Source: Anaerorhabdus sp964386325 (GTDB taxonomy: Bacteria > Bacillota_I > Bacilli_A > Erysipelotrichales > Erysipelotrichaceae). Taken from it: a stretch of 64,000 nt of DNA. The stretch covers positions 81,114 through 145,113 of the forward strand of contig CAYLQY010000005.1 of NCBI GenBank assembly GCA_964386325.1. Direction: 5' to 3'. This document shows positions 48,644-57,765 of this stretch, piece by piece. A program made the translations under genes and the position numbers. Under the pieces are notes generated by a model. The model was not told the origin of the DNA. It worked only from the letters and a program-made list of their open reading frames with translations, and did not search any database. How positions within the stretch are numbered: the stretch's first letter is position 1; the number at the start of each line of letters is the position of its first letter.

Positions 48644-49945
48644 TCACTTTGACATATCTATTGTTATTTTGTTAGGGTCAAGACCATTTGTTTTCAACAT
48701 GGATAAAATATATCCACTGGTTGTTTCATCTTGTTCAATTAACCAAGTGTAGAAATCAGTCTCCATAAAGGAATCTTTGATTTCAAGTATTTTTCCAGCA
48801 AAGTAATAACAATTCAACATTCCTTTCGCATCTAATAGCTGAGCGATTTCTTCTGTGGTATGAGAGCTTGCTTCAAAACGGCTAGCTCCCCGTGAAGTAG
48901 ATGATTGTTTAAAATAATTGTAGGAATACTCAGGATAATTTAATAAATTAGGATCATCATTATTTTCAGTTGCCCATGTAGGAATATCGACAGTCTTTGT
49001 ATAATAGCTTAATTCTTTAAACGGTAAATAATCAACGATTCCATATTGGCTTGGATAAACTAATAAAGAACTTGAACAAATATCGGTGATAACTCCATTT
49101 TCTTTTTCTTTCGTATTAATATTTTGAGCGTGAATGTGTCCGCTAAAATTAACACGTATATCTCTTTCGTCGAAGATACGTAACGCTTTCAATGTATTTA
49201 ATAAAGTATTCTCAGATGTGAAATATTCATTTTGTTTAATAATATTATGATGCGTTGAACTGATGAGTTGGACATTTTTTTCCTTAGCAATATCAGCGAT
49301 TTCTTCAATCCATTCATATGTTTCAGTACGTATACTGCCTGTACCTTCTGCTCCAAGTGCAGTATTTTCTTCGTATCTAGCGGAATCAAGCATAAGTATC
49401 CATGCATTGTCTCTTAATTCATAGACATAGCTTAATGAATTTTCATCACGGTATAATGCATTGCCATATCCACAATCATTATAGATAGTTGCAAATTCTT
49501 CGGCTGATACTGTGCTGATAAATGAAGAAGGACTACCATATGTTCGTGAAGATGGATTCATAATGTCATGATTACCTGGTATTACAAGTGGTTGAATACC
49601 TGCATCAATTAATTTAGTTAATTGTTGGGCAATCCATTGATGCGATGTTTTTTCTCCTTCAAGACTGATATCACCAGTAAATAAGACAAACTCTGGTTTA
49701 GTCTCGATGACTTCGTCGAGGAAAGCATTGAAGATTTCAGGCGCATAGTTTAATAGACGACCATCACCTTGGTTTAAGGCGAGGTTATCAAACAATTCTT
49801 TGTTCTCTATGATTTCGGGATTATAGAGATGAGTATCACTGGTAACGTAAAAACGAATCGTTTCTGGTTTCTCTACGACCGGTTTTTCAGATGTACAGCC
49901 ACATAGTAGTACTGCCGATAAAAATATTAAATAGAATTTTTTCAT
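48644..49945 (-). CDS. Lipoprotein metallophosphoesterase (calcineurin-like)
   Basis: 433 residues from the ATG at 49945. A lipoprotein signal peptide (MKKFYLIFLSAVLLCGC, lipobox cysteine at about residue 17) puts the enzyme on the outer face of the membrane. Calcineurin-type metal motifs follow: TSDTHLY, FTGDISLEGE, VIPGNHDIMNP, STHHNII and FSGHIHAQN. The substrate may be a phosphodiester or nucleotide; related exported enzymes act in purple-acid-phosphatase-like roles. A TATAAT stands only 6 nt before the ATG. Confidence 0.88.
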   Translation of the reverse strand: MKKFYLIFLSAVLLCGCTSEKPVVEKPETIRFYVTSDTHLYNPEIIENKELFDNLALNQGDGRLLNYAPEIFNAFLDEVIETKPEFVLFTGDISLEGEKTSHQWIAQQLTKLIDAGIQPLVIPGNHDIMNPSSRTYGSPSSFISTVSAEEFATIYNDCGYGNALYRDENSLSYVYELRDNAWILMLDSARYEENTALGAEGTGSIRTETYEWIEEIADIAKEKNVQLISSTHHNIIKQNEYFTSENTLLNTLKALRIFDERDIRVNFSGHIHAQNINTKEKENGVITDICSSSLLVYPSQYGIVDYLPFKELSYYTKTVDIPTWATENNDDPNLLNYPEYSYNYFKQSSTSRGASRFEASSHTTEEIAQLLDAKGMLNCYYFAGKILEIKDSFMETDFYTWLIEQDETTSGYILSMLKTNGLDPNKITIDMSK

Positions 49946-49982
49946 ATGTTTATTATAAAGAATAAAACAAGAAATTGATAGC

Positions 49983-50008
49983 AAAAATACCAGTTATTCA
50001 ACTGGTAT
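49983..50008 (-). terminator. Terminator overlapping the stop codon of the 535-residue membrane protein
   Basis: A perfect 9-bp stem ATACCAGTT/AACTGGTAT with a 4-nt loop (49987-50008) is followed on the minus strand by a short T run. The stop codon at 49994-49996 lies within the stem-loop. Confidence 0.65.
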
Positions 50009-51601
50009 TTGAGGTGTAGCTTTTTCGACTGTAGTAATTGTGATGATAACACCATCAGAATGACTGAATGAAATCTTATCACCAACTTGAATAAATGGTA
50101 AACGATCATCTAAAGTAATAATTGCTTTATAAATGATGTCATCATTTTGAAGTGTTAGATAGTAATAGGAATTACCATCGATTACAACATTTTGGATATC
50201 TGTAATTGTACCAATGATATCTTGTCCAGTTAGTATCTCGCCGGAATTCGCTCCCAACATTTGTAAATATGATTTTGCAGCAGCGACTAAACCTAAGTTG
50301 CTATCTGTTACTTTAACTTTTTGATAATCTTGTACATCAACGAAAGCGTATGCTTTTACAAGACCGGCGCTATCTTTAAGTGAAGATAAATAAGTTGGAC
50401 GATTGTCTAAATTAATAAGAAGTGGGAATGTAGAGATATATCCTTTTTCTTGCACAGCACCTTGAGCAGAGGCCATAGCACTAAACTCTTCAGCACCTGG
50501 AACAGCGTAGAACTTTGTATCTTTTGTACGAAGATTAATTAAGATGAATCCGATATTAGATTGATCTGCTGTTGCGGAAGTAATTCCAGTATAAACAAAG
50601 ATATCAGTATCATCAGCAAGATATGTATATCCTTGTGTTGTTGTACGAACATTCTTTTGACCGATAAAACTATTTAACCATCCATCTTGATATGAACCCC
50701 AAGAATTAGCTTGCTCAATAACAAGACTAGCAGGATATACATGGTCTACCCACTTAGGTACATCTGCAACATCATAATAAGTTGAACTACCATCAATTGG
50801 ATTTGTAAGAATTGCCCCTTTAACATCAGGAAGCATTTCAATCCATTTCACTTTTAATACAGGAGTTATATAATAAGGATTACCTTCATCATCAATTTCG
50901 AAAACAGAGGTTGATAATAATTCTGTTGGATATTGAAAACGAATATGACGTTGTAAACTATCATTGAAGAATCCACTTGTGGCATACTTCATTCCTTCTG
51001 GTAATTTAATTAAACTAGCTTCACCAGTGGTACTATCAACCATGATGTATCCGGGGATACCTTCATTACGATTGCCAAACCATTTAAAGAATCCGTTATA
51101 TTCAAGTGGTGTTACACGAACAAGACGACCGTTATAACTGATTTGTGTATATTGCTCAGAAACGCTAAATTGAGAAATAAGTTCTGGTAATTGACCCATA
51201 ACGCGATCACCCACTTTTTCAGTACTTGATTTATCAAGAAGTGGTAAATTATTTAAATCAACAGGTTGAATATCTTCTTTAAAATTTCCTTCTGTCACAT
51301 CAATCCGTTTTGCGTAAGTGCCACTCATAAATATTGGGGAATAAATGAATCCACCTACAACCGCAATCACGATAACTACACCAACGACTACAGATGCCTT
51401 GAATGACAACTTAACAGTTGTGAGAGGTTGCGTAATATTAGCACCAACAATATAAATAAAGTAGGATGCGGCAAGTATTGCGCCAAAGATAATCAGTGAA
51501 GAATAAGATTGGATAGTAAGTGCAGGTAATAAAACATAGAAGCTTCCAAACGATAATACTAGGAATACAACGAGTGCAAATAATAAATTTTTGTTTTTCA
51601 T
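49994..51601 (-). CDS. Unknown membrane protein with large exported domain
   Basis: 535 residues. Three hydrophobic segments at the N-terminus (about residues 7-25, 33-52 and 69-92) are followed by a 440-residue domain, probably outside the cell, rich in beta strands. It includes YIMVDSTTGEASLIKLPEGMKY and an OB-fold-like end (DIIGTITDIQNVVIDGNSYYYLTLQND...VGDKISFSHSDG). I recall similar proteins in other Firmicutes without assigned function. It follows VanZ by 12 nt and both may form an operon. AGAGGA precedes the ATG. Confidence 0.8.
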   Translation of the reverse strand: MKNKNLLFALVVFLVLSFGSFYVLLPALTIQSYSSLIIFGAILAASYFIYIVGANITQPLTTVKLSFKASVVVGVVIVIAVVGGFIYSPIFMSGTYAKRIDVTEGNFKEDIQPVDLNNLPLLDKSSTEKVGDRVMGQLPELISQFSVSEQYTQISYNGRLVRVTPLEYNGFFKWFGNRNEGIPGYIMVDSTTGEASLIKLPEGMKYATSGFFNDSLQRHIRFQYPTELLSTSVFEIDDEGNPYYITPVLKVKWIEMLPDVKGAILTNPIDGSSTYYDVADVPKWVDHVYPASLVIEQANSWGSYQDGWLNSFIGQKNVRTTTQGYTYLADDTDIFVYTGITSATADQSNIGFILINLRTKDTKFYAVPGAEEFSAMASAQGAVQEKGYISTFPLLINLDNRPTYLSSLKDSAGLVKAYAFVDVQDYQKVKVTDSNLGLVAAAKSYLQMLGANSGEILTGQDIIGTITDIQNVVIDGNSYYYLTLQNDDIIYKAIITLDDRLPFIQVGDKISFSHSDGVIITITTVEKATPQIPVE

Positions 51602-51613
51602 TAAATCCTCTTT

Positions 51614-52069
51614 CTAATGAGTAGCCTTTTGTTTCGCTAAACATTTAACGATTAGCCATATAAATAGAAATCCAACAATCATACCCGAACCATCAATCAT
51701 CATATCGCCTAATTCGCATGAACGACCAGGAGTAATTAATTGTAGTGATTCATCAATGATTGGCACAACAAGGAAATATATAAAATTTGTTGTGGTAGAT
51801 TTTGTAAGTGGTTTTGATTGAATAGCAAGATGAATAAGTCCACCTAAAATTGCATATTCTAAGAAGTGTGCGAATTTTCGAATCAAGTGATGGAGAAATT
51901 CGTAGTCCAAATTAATATTGAGTGACAACAATAAGTTATGAATCATGGTTGTAAATGTAGAACTTATTTGTTTAGAACCAACTGCTGGAATTAATGAGTT
52001 GGTAAATATAAATAAAATCATGATTCCTACAAGAATCCATGGAATAAACTGGAAAACTTTCTTCTTCAT
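51614..52069 (-). CDS. VanZ-family membrane protein
   Basis: 151 residues with four membrane segments. The VanZ signature appears as FLHHLIRKFAHFLEYAILGGLIHLA, then VPIIDESLQLITPGRSCELGDMMIDGSGMIVGFL. VanZ relatives are linked to low-level teicoplanin resistance in some bacteria, but most have no known role. It is the first gene of a two-gene unit with the unknown membrane protein. A TATGAT stands at 52091-52096 on the minus strand. Confidence 0.88.
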   Translation of the reverse strand: MKKKVFQFIPWILVGIMILFIFTNSLIPAVGSKQISSTFTTMIHNLLLSLNINLDYEFLHHLIRKFAHFLEYAILGGLIHLAIQSKPLTKSTTTNFIYFLVVPIIDESLQLITPGRSCELGDMMIDGSGMIVGFLFIWLIVKCLAKQKATH

Positions 52070-52149
52070 AATTCACCGTCCATGGTAGGTATCATAACAT
52101 ATTTTAAGTAAAAAATTGATATCTAACGAAAAAAAACAAAAGTTCACAC

Positions 52150-52168
52150 AATGAAGTTTAACTTCATT
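52150..52168. repeat. Perfect 19-nt palindrome in the vanZ/yitT divergent region
   Basis: AATGAAGTT-t-AACTTCATT lies between the divergent VanZ and YitT genes, about 80 bp from the VanZ start and 130 bp from the YitT start. It may be an operator. No other strong feature is seen in the 226-bp gap, apart from TATAAT at 52267-52272 for yitT. Confidence 0.5.
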
Positions 52169-52295
52169 ATGAATATTAGAGACATAAGAAGCAATAACCA
52201 GTGTAGTTATGTAAAAAATAGTAAGGGAAGGAATCAGTATAGATTTTTAAATTGATGACGTTATGATATAATGTGTTAGGTTATTGAGGTGGATA

Positions 52296-53141
52296 ATGAA
52301 ATTAAATGCTAGAAATTTGGTTTTGATATTATTAGGGAATTTTTTACTTGCGTTGGCAGTAGGATATTTTATATTGCCAAATAATATCTTGTCAGGAGGA
52401 GTGGCTGGAATTGCGGTTGCACTTCATTCGTTTGTACAAATTCCAACTGATTGGATAGTAAATGGTTTGGTAATAGGTTTATTTTTTGTAGGATGGATAT
52501 TTTTAGGAAAAGATTTCGCAATTAAAACAGTGTTAAGTTCGTTTGTTTATCCAATTTTTTTAACACTAATTAGTCAATTTAATATTCCGCTAACAATGGA
52601 TCCACTTTTAGCTTCATTCTATGGAGGTATTATTGGCGGCGTTGGAATTGGATTAGTAATACGAACAGGAGCAAGTACAGGAGGAATGGATGTCCCACCA
52701 CTTATCGCTCACAAATATACAAATATATCGATTGCAAAATTGATTTTAATCACCGATTTCTTTACTGTATTACTTGGATTATTAGCTTATGATTTAGAAG
52801 CGGTTCTGATTGGAATTATTTCAGTATTCACAACAAGCTTTGCGATTGATAAGGTTTTGTTGATGGGTGGACAAGAATCCAAATCTGTACAAATTATTTC
52901 AGAACAACACAGTATCATTTCTGCAAAGATTCATGAGGTGCTTGAAAGAGGAACAACAATCACGGATGCAGTAGGTGGTTATACGAATAACGCAAAGAAG
53001 ATAATTCTTGTTGTAGTATCACAAAATCAATATCCTCAACTCATTGATTTGATAAATGAAATAGATCCCAAAGCATTTATTATTACGACCGATACAACAG
53101 ATGTTCATGGTGAAGGATTTAGTTATGGGTATCGTGTTTAA
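52296..53141 (+). CDS. YitT-family membrane protein
   Basis: 281 residues from the ATG at 52296 (GAGGTGG upstream). About five to six membrane segments (YitT_membrane domain: FLLALAVGYFILPNNILSGGVAGIA and TGASTGGMDVPPLIAHKY) and a C-terminal DUF2179 domain (ERGTTITDAVGGYTNNAKKIILVVVSQNQYPQLIDLINEIDPKAFII), which folds like a small ligand-binding module. Function unknown; some members act in transport or biofilm. TATAAT at 52267 is its probable -10 box. Confidence 0.9.
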   Translation: MKLNARNLVLILLGNFLLALAVGYFILPNNILSGGVAGIAVALHSFVQIPTDWIVNGLVIGLFFVGWIFLGKDFAIKTVLSSFVYPIFLTLISQFNIPLTMDPLLASFYGGIIGGVGIGLVIRTGASTGGMDVPPLIAHKYTNISIAKLILITDFFTVLLGLLAYDLEAVLIGIISVFTTSFAIDKVLLMGGQESKSVQIISEQHSIISAKIHEVLERGTTITDAVGGYTNNAKKIILVVVSQNQYPQLIDLINEIDPKAFIITTDTTDVHGEGFSYGYRV

Positions 53142-53181
53142 ATTAAAGTATGATATAATAATTTAGTTAGGAGACAAGCTA

Positions 53182-53874
53182 ATGATTATCTTAGAAAATG
53201 TAAGTAAAACCTATAAAAATGGGGTTAATGCACTATATGATGTAAATTTACAAATTAAACAAGGGGAGTTTGTCTATATTATTGGACCTACTGGGTCAGG
53301 AAAATCGACACTTATTAAAATACTAGATGGTGAAGAAGTTCCTACAAAAGGAAAAGCTGAAGTAGTAGGTATCAATGTAGGTAAACTTAAACATTCAAAA
53401 GTTCCTCTATATCGTAGAAATATAGGAGTTGTTTTCCAAGACTTCCGTTTATTAGAAGCTAAAACAGTTTTTGAAAATATCTCTTATGCATTAGAAGTAA
53501 TAAGTATGAAAAAAGATACAATCCGTCATCGTGTTAGACAAGTTATGAATCTTGTAGGATTAGATGATAAAGGAAGTTCATTCCCAACAGAATTATCGGG
53601 TGGACAACAACAAAGGGTAGCAATTGCTAGAGCGATTGCGAATAAACCCAAAGTATTAATTGCGGATGAGCCAACAGGAAATTTAGACCCTGTAAAATCA
53701 GATGAAATTATGCTTCTTCTTGAAAAGATTAATCGTGAAGAGGGTACAACAATATTGATGGTTACCCACGATATAACTTTAGTAAATAAACACCGTAAAA
53801 GAACCATTGTTTTAGAAAATGGTCATGTAGCGGCTGACTTATCTGAGGGAGGTTATATTAAACATGTTCAGTAG
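53182..53874 (+). CDS. ftsE: Cell division ATP-binding protein FtsE
   Basis: 230 residues. Walker A IGPTGSGKSTLIK, Q-loop VFQDFRLLEAKTVFENI, signature LSGGQQQRVAIARAI and Walker B VLIADEPTGNLD are intact. With FtsX it forms an ABC-type complex that uses ATP to activate a peptidoglycan hydrolase during division or elongation; the likely partner hydrolase is encoded at 54772. It overlaps ftsX by 11 nt. Confidence 0.95.
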   Translation: MIILENVSKTYKNGVNALYDVNLQIKQGEFVYIIGPTGSGKSTLIKILDGEEVPTKGKAEVVGINVGKLKHSKVPLYRRNIGVVFQDFRLLEAKTVFENISYALEVISMKKDTIRHRVRQVMNLVGLDDKGSSFPTELSGGQQQRVAIARAIANKPKVLIADEPTGNLDPVKSDEIMLLLEKINREEGTTILMVTHDITLVNKHRKRTIVLENGHVAADLSEGGYIKHVQ

Positions 53875-54775
53875 ATTAATAAGACACATAAAAGAAGGAT
53901 TCTTCGGAGTAGGTCGGCATGCAGCAATGTCAATCTCAAGTGCATCGGCGGTAACAATTACATTAATTATTATTTCAATCTTTGCAATCTTCACAATGAA
54001 CTTAGCTTCAATGACAAATAAGATTGAAGGCGAAGTTCAAATATCAGTAATGATTGATTATAACTATGAAGCACAAGAACATATCGATCGTATAGGACTA
54101 GCAATTCAAGGTATACCAGGTGTAGATGCAACAGGTGTACAATTCTCAAACAAGGATGATGAACTTACATATTATATTGAAAGTTTCCAAGATGAACGTG
54201 AAAGAGAAATTCTTGAACAGTATCGTGAAGACAATCCAATGCATCATGCTTATTATGTAAGAGTTCGAAATGGTGAGGATTTAAAAACGATTGCGGATCA
54301 AATTTCACAAATTGAAGGAGTTTCTGAAATCAACTATGGAGGAGATAGTTCACTTCTATTAGTAGATGCATTGGACTCTGTTAGAACAGGTGGATTGGTT
54401 ATTGTAATAGCGTTAAGCTTGCTTGCGATATTCTTAATTCAAAACACAATCAAAGTAACAATCTTAGCACGGGCAAATGAAATTGCGATTATGCGTAGCG
54501 TAGGAGCTAAAAATGGATTTATTCGAGCACCGTTTGTTGTAGAGGGAATTATTATTGGAGCATTGGGATCAATTATTCCAATCTTTGCGACAATCTTTGG
54601 CTATATTTATCTATATTCTCAATTAGGTGGTAAATTGATTTCTAATATTTTTGTATTAATAAGCCCACATCCATTTGTACTCTATATATCAATTATGTTG
54701 GTTATTGTAGGTATGTTAGTTGGATTGATTGGTAGTTTCTTATCAGTAACAAAATATTTGAGGTGGAAGCGATGA
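53864..54775 (+). CDS. ftsX: Cell division protein FtsX
   Basis: 303 residues, four membrane segments. An N-terminal cytoplasmic stretch (RLIRHIKEGFFGVGRHAAMSISS) leads to the first segment, then the extracellular domain (about 50-175) that contacts the hydrolase, then three C-terminal segments with ILARANEIAIMRSVGAKNGFIRAPFVVEG, the FtsX core motif. The stop overlaps the hydrolase start as ATGA, so the three proteins are coupled. Confidence 0.95.
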   Translation: MFSRLIRHIKEGFFGVGRHAAMSISSASAVTITLIIISIFAIFTMNLASMTNKIEGEVQISVMIDYNYEAQEHIDRIGLAIQGIPGVDATGVQFSNKDDELTYYIESFQDEREREILEQYREDNPMHHAYYVRVRNGEDLKTIADQISQIEGVSEINYGGDSSLLLVDALDSVRTGGLVIVIALSLLAIFLIQNTIKVTILARANEIAIMRSVGAKNGFIRAPFVVEGIIIGALGSIIPIFATIFGYIYLYSQLGGKLISNIFVLISPHPFVLYISIMLVIVGMLVGLIGSFLSVTKYLRWKR

Positions 54776-56136
54776 GAAAGTTAACAGTATATGTATTAAG
54801 TGTCTTAATGTTACTTGGCAATATTATTCCAGTAATGGCAGAAGGTGAAGATTTTAGTGATACTTCGGCATGGACAGCAAAATGCTCTTCAACAAATTTA
54901 ACTGCTGAGGAGAAAGATCAATGCGCACGATTTGCCCAAAAAATGTCAGATGATTCAGAAACTCTTCGTCAACAATTAAAAGACATTGAGTCAAGACGTG
55001 AGGAAATTGCGGCAAACATAGCTGAATATGGTAAAAAAATTGCGGGTTATGAAGCGCAAATATCAGTTCTTAATGGTGAGATTGCGACATTAAATGAACA
55101 AATTTCAGTGAAGGAACAAGAAATTGTATTAAAAGAACAAGAGATTGCGACAAAAGAAGCTGAAGTTGAAGCGTTGAAGAAAAAAATTATGGATCGTATG
55201 GTGGCAAGTCAGTCAAGCATGCGTTTGAATCAATATGTAGATATCATCATGGGTGCTAAAGACTTAAATGACTTAGTTCGTAGAACCAATGGTATTAAGG
55301 ATATTACAAACTATGATGAAGTTGAAAGAGAAGAATTAAAATCATTAATTGATGAGTTAAATATCGCAAAAGAAGAATTAGTTACTACCAAAGCCGCTCT
55401 TGAAGAAGATAAAGCTTCTGTGGTAGCAAAACAAAATCAAATACTTGTCATGAAAAAAGAAGCAGAAATTGCAAGCCAAGAAGCAAAGAAACAAGAAGCT
55501 GATTTGGAAGCAGAGGGAAATCGAATTGCCGGAAACCTTGATGGTATTAAACAAGCACTTGCGGCAATGAGTACCAATATTGACAATATACCAAGTTCAT
55601 CAGGATTTGTTCGACCAGCGTCAGGTAAGATTGGCGAAGGAACATGGCATTATTCATCCGGCGGTGTACATTTAGGTGCTGACTTCCTACCTGGAAGAGG
55701 AGCCACAATACGTGCAGCTGGAAATGGTGTTGTAATTAAGAGCGTTGATGGATGTGGAGATGGATACTTAACAAGTAGTTGCGGAGCTGCCCAAGGTGGA
55801 TCGGCTGGTGGTGGAAACCAAATCTATTTATTAACTAAAATTGATGGTACTTTATATGCAGTGAAATATTTGCATATGTTACAAGGTTCACCAATTGCCC
55901 AAAACTCAATTGTCAATGCAGGTGATTATATTGGACAATGTGGAACTTCTGGAAATTCTAGTGGTAATCACGTTCATGTTGAAGTATTTAAACTAGGATC
56001 AATGAGTATCAATGAATATATTTCATCTTGGAATGGTGATTTAGCATTTGGAACAGGATGGGGTAGTACAGGACTTAATACTACTTGCGATAATAGGGGT
56101 GCCCCTTGTCGTGTTAAACCTGAGTCAGTATTCTAA
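54772..56136 (+). CDS. Exported M23 peptidoglycan hydrolase with coiled coil, FtsEX partner
   Basis: 454 residues from the ATG at 54772. Signal peptide (MRKLTVYVLSVLMLLGNIIPVMA), a long coiled coil at about 45-265 (PcsB/EnvC-like, ending near MSTNIDNIPSS), then an M23 LytM domain with metal ligands in HLGADFLPG and NHVHVEVF. The coiled coil should dock to FtsX and release the catalytic domain on ATP turnover. Seven cysteines lie in the exported part, which is unusual for a Gram-positive protein. PcsB and CwlO use CHAP or NlpC/P60 domains in the same role. Confidence 0.9.
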   Translation: MRKLTVYVLSVLMLLGNIIPVMAEGEDFSDTSAWTAKCSSTNLTAEEKDQCARFAQKMSDDSETLRQQLKDIESRREEIAANIAEYGKKIAGYEAQISVLNGEIATLNEQISVKEQEIVLKEQEIATKEAEVEALKKKIMDRMVASQSSMRLNQYVDIIMGAKDLNDLVRRTNGIKDITNYDEVEREELKSLIDELNIAKEELVTTKAALEEDKASVVAKQNQILVMKKEAEIASQEAKKQEADLEAEGNRIAGNLDGIKQALAAMSTNIDNIPSSSGFVRPASGKIGEGTWHYSSGGVHLGADFLPGRGATIRAAGNGVVIKSVDGCGDGYLTSSCGAAQGGSAGGGNQIYLLTKIDGTLYAVKYLHMLQGSPIAQNSIVNAGDYIGQCGTSGNSSGNHVHVEVFKLGSMSINEYISSWNGDLAFGTGWGSTGLNTTCDNRGAPCRVKPESVF

Positions 56137-56144
56137 ATATTAAA

Positions 56145-56175
56145 ATGAGGAGCAAGCAATTGCTCCTTTTTGTAT
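56145..56175 (+). terminator. Terminator between the hydrolase and CtpA genes
   Basis: AGGAGCAA-gcaa-TTGCTCCT (56148-56167), followed by TTTTGTATGTTTT. A TAGAAT near 56185 may restart transcription for the next gene. Confidence 0.8.
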
Positions 56176-56210
56176 GTTTTATGATAGAATATACCTTGAG
56201 GTATTTGATT

Positions 56211-57710
56211 ATGAAAAATGATGATAAAAAAGTTCGTATTAAATTAGAACGTCATATATGGCCAGATGAAGCACACCGTATTGAAGATAAACGAAATAAG
56301 CGTTTAGTTACTATATTTGTGGTTGTTTCAATGTTATTTGTATTTGTGGTAGGCTGGTTAATAGGTAGTGCTAAACCGATAATTATTAACCCAACACCGG
56401 AACAACAAACTGAATCAAAACTAGATAAAATACTAGGTATTATGAGTAATAACTGGTATTTTGCCAAAGATGATGAACAAATAGTAGACCATCTATTAGA
56501 CCAAGCATTGTATGGTATGACTTCAAATGAAGTGGACCCTCATACATCCTATTTATCGAGTGATGAGCTTCAATATTTTATGCAATCAATTAATATGAAT
56601 TTCGTTGGAATTGGAGTTCAATACATCTCATCTGATGGATTGAATATGATTGATCGCGTATTTAAAAATTCACCAGCCGAAGAAGCAGGCGTATTACCTG
56701 GTGATATCATTAATAAAATTGATGGTGTTTCTGTTGAAGGATTAACTTCTGATGATATTAAAAATATGGTTCGTGGGGAAGAAGGAAGTACCGTAGTTAT
56801 TGAATTCTTACGCCAAGGAACACCCATAGAAATAGAAATTACCCGTAGAGAAGTTTATGGAACAGCTAATGGAAAAATGGTAGAAGATGGTATTGGTTAC
56901 ATAGAAATTTACCAATTTGGTGATTCAACTGGTGAAGAAGTTGGTGCGTATCTTCAAGATTTAACAGATGCTGGTATGACAAAATTGATTATTGATTTAC
57001 GTGATAATGGTGGTGGATATCTGGATGCACTTGTTGATATTGCGAGTTATTTTGTAGATAAAGATGAAATTGTAATGAAGCAAGAATATGCGGATGGAAC
57101 AATTAGAGAATCTTACGCAAAAGAAGGTAAGTTCACAAATATTGATGAAATCGTAGTATTAGTAAATGAAAATACAGCCAGTGCATCAGAAGTATTAACA
57201 CTTACTTTAGAAGAACTAAGAGATGATGTAACGGTACTAGGTACAACAACTTATGGAAAAGGAACAGTACAAATTACTCAACCTTTTGAAGATGGATCAG
57301 CACTTAAATATACAACATCAAAATGGCTATCACCTAGCGGTAAGTCTATTAATGGTGTAGGAATTGTGCCAGATGTCGAAGTTAGACTTCATGATGTGTT
57401 ATATGAAAGTTATGTAAAACTTGAAGAAGGAACAGAATTTAAAATTGATCAAGTATCTGATTATATAAAAATTATTCAAGAAGGATTGGAATTCTTGGAT
57501 TATAGTATTGATAGAAAAGATGGCTATTTTGATAAGTCAACTGAAACTGCAATTAAGAAATTTGAAGAAGAACATAATTTAGAAGTTGATGGAATTTTAG
57601 ACGCAACTACATTTGATGCAATTTTATCATCAATTACAAAAACATGGTCAATGTCAAAAGATAAAGATTTACAATTCCATGCGGCAATAGATTTATTAAA
57701 TCAACAATAG
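56211..57710 (+). CDS. ctpA: C-terminal processing peptidase, S41 family
   Basis: 499 residues from the ATG at 56211 (GAGGT upstream); the frame opens at 56145 in the terminator. One membrane anchor (about 25-45, IFVVVSMLFVFVVGWLIG), a PDZ domain (GIGVQYISSDGLNMIDRVFKNSPAEEAGVLPGDIINKIDG), the S41 domain with catalytic Ser in NENTASASEVL and Lys in TYGKGTVQ, and a C-terminal peptidoglycan-binding domain (DGYFDKSTETAIKKFEEEHNLEVDG). In B. subtilis a Ctp protease also follows ftsEX. It may trim the hydrolase or other exported proteins. Confidence 0.92.
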   Translation: MKNDDKKVRIKLERHIWPDEAHRIEDKRNKRLVTIFVVVSMLFVFVVGWLIGSAKPIIINPTPEQQTESKLDKILGIMSNNWYFAKDDEQIVDHLLDQALYGMTSNEVDPHTSYLSSDELQYFMQSINMNFVGIGVQYISSDGLNMIDRVFKNSPAEEAGVLPGDIINKIDGVSVEGLTSDDIKNMVRGEEGSTVVIEFLRQGTPIEIEITRREVYGTANGKMVEDGIGYIEIYQFGDSTGEEVGAYLQDLTDAGMTKLIIDLRDNGGGYLDALVDIASYFVDKDEIVMKQEYADGTIRESYAKEGKFTNIDEIVVLVNENTASASEVLTLTLEELRDDVTVLGTTTYGKGTVQITQPFEDGSALKYTTSKWLSPSGKSINGVGIVPDVEVRLHDVLYESYVKLEEGTEFKIDQVSDYIKIIQEGLEFLDYSIDRKDGYFDKSTETAIKKFEEEHNLEVDGILDATTFDAILSSITKTWSMSKDKDLQFHAAIDLLNQQ

Positions 57711-57717
57711 TTAACTT

Positions 57718-57741
57718 AAAAGCTAGAGAAATCTAGCTTTT
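57718..57741 (+). terminator. Terminator after ctpA
   Basis: AAAAGCTAGA-gaaa-TCTAGCTTTT, a perfect 10-bp stem with a short T run. Confidence 0.75.
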
Positions 57742-57765
57742 GCCAATTAGGAGGAAATACATATT

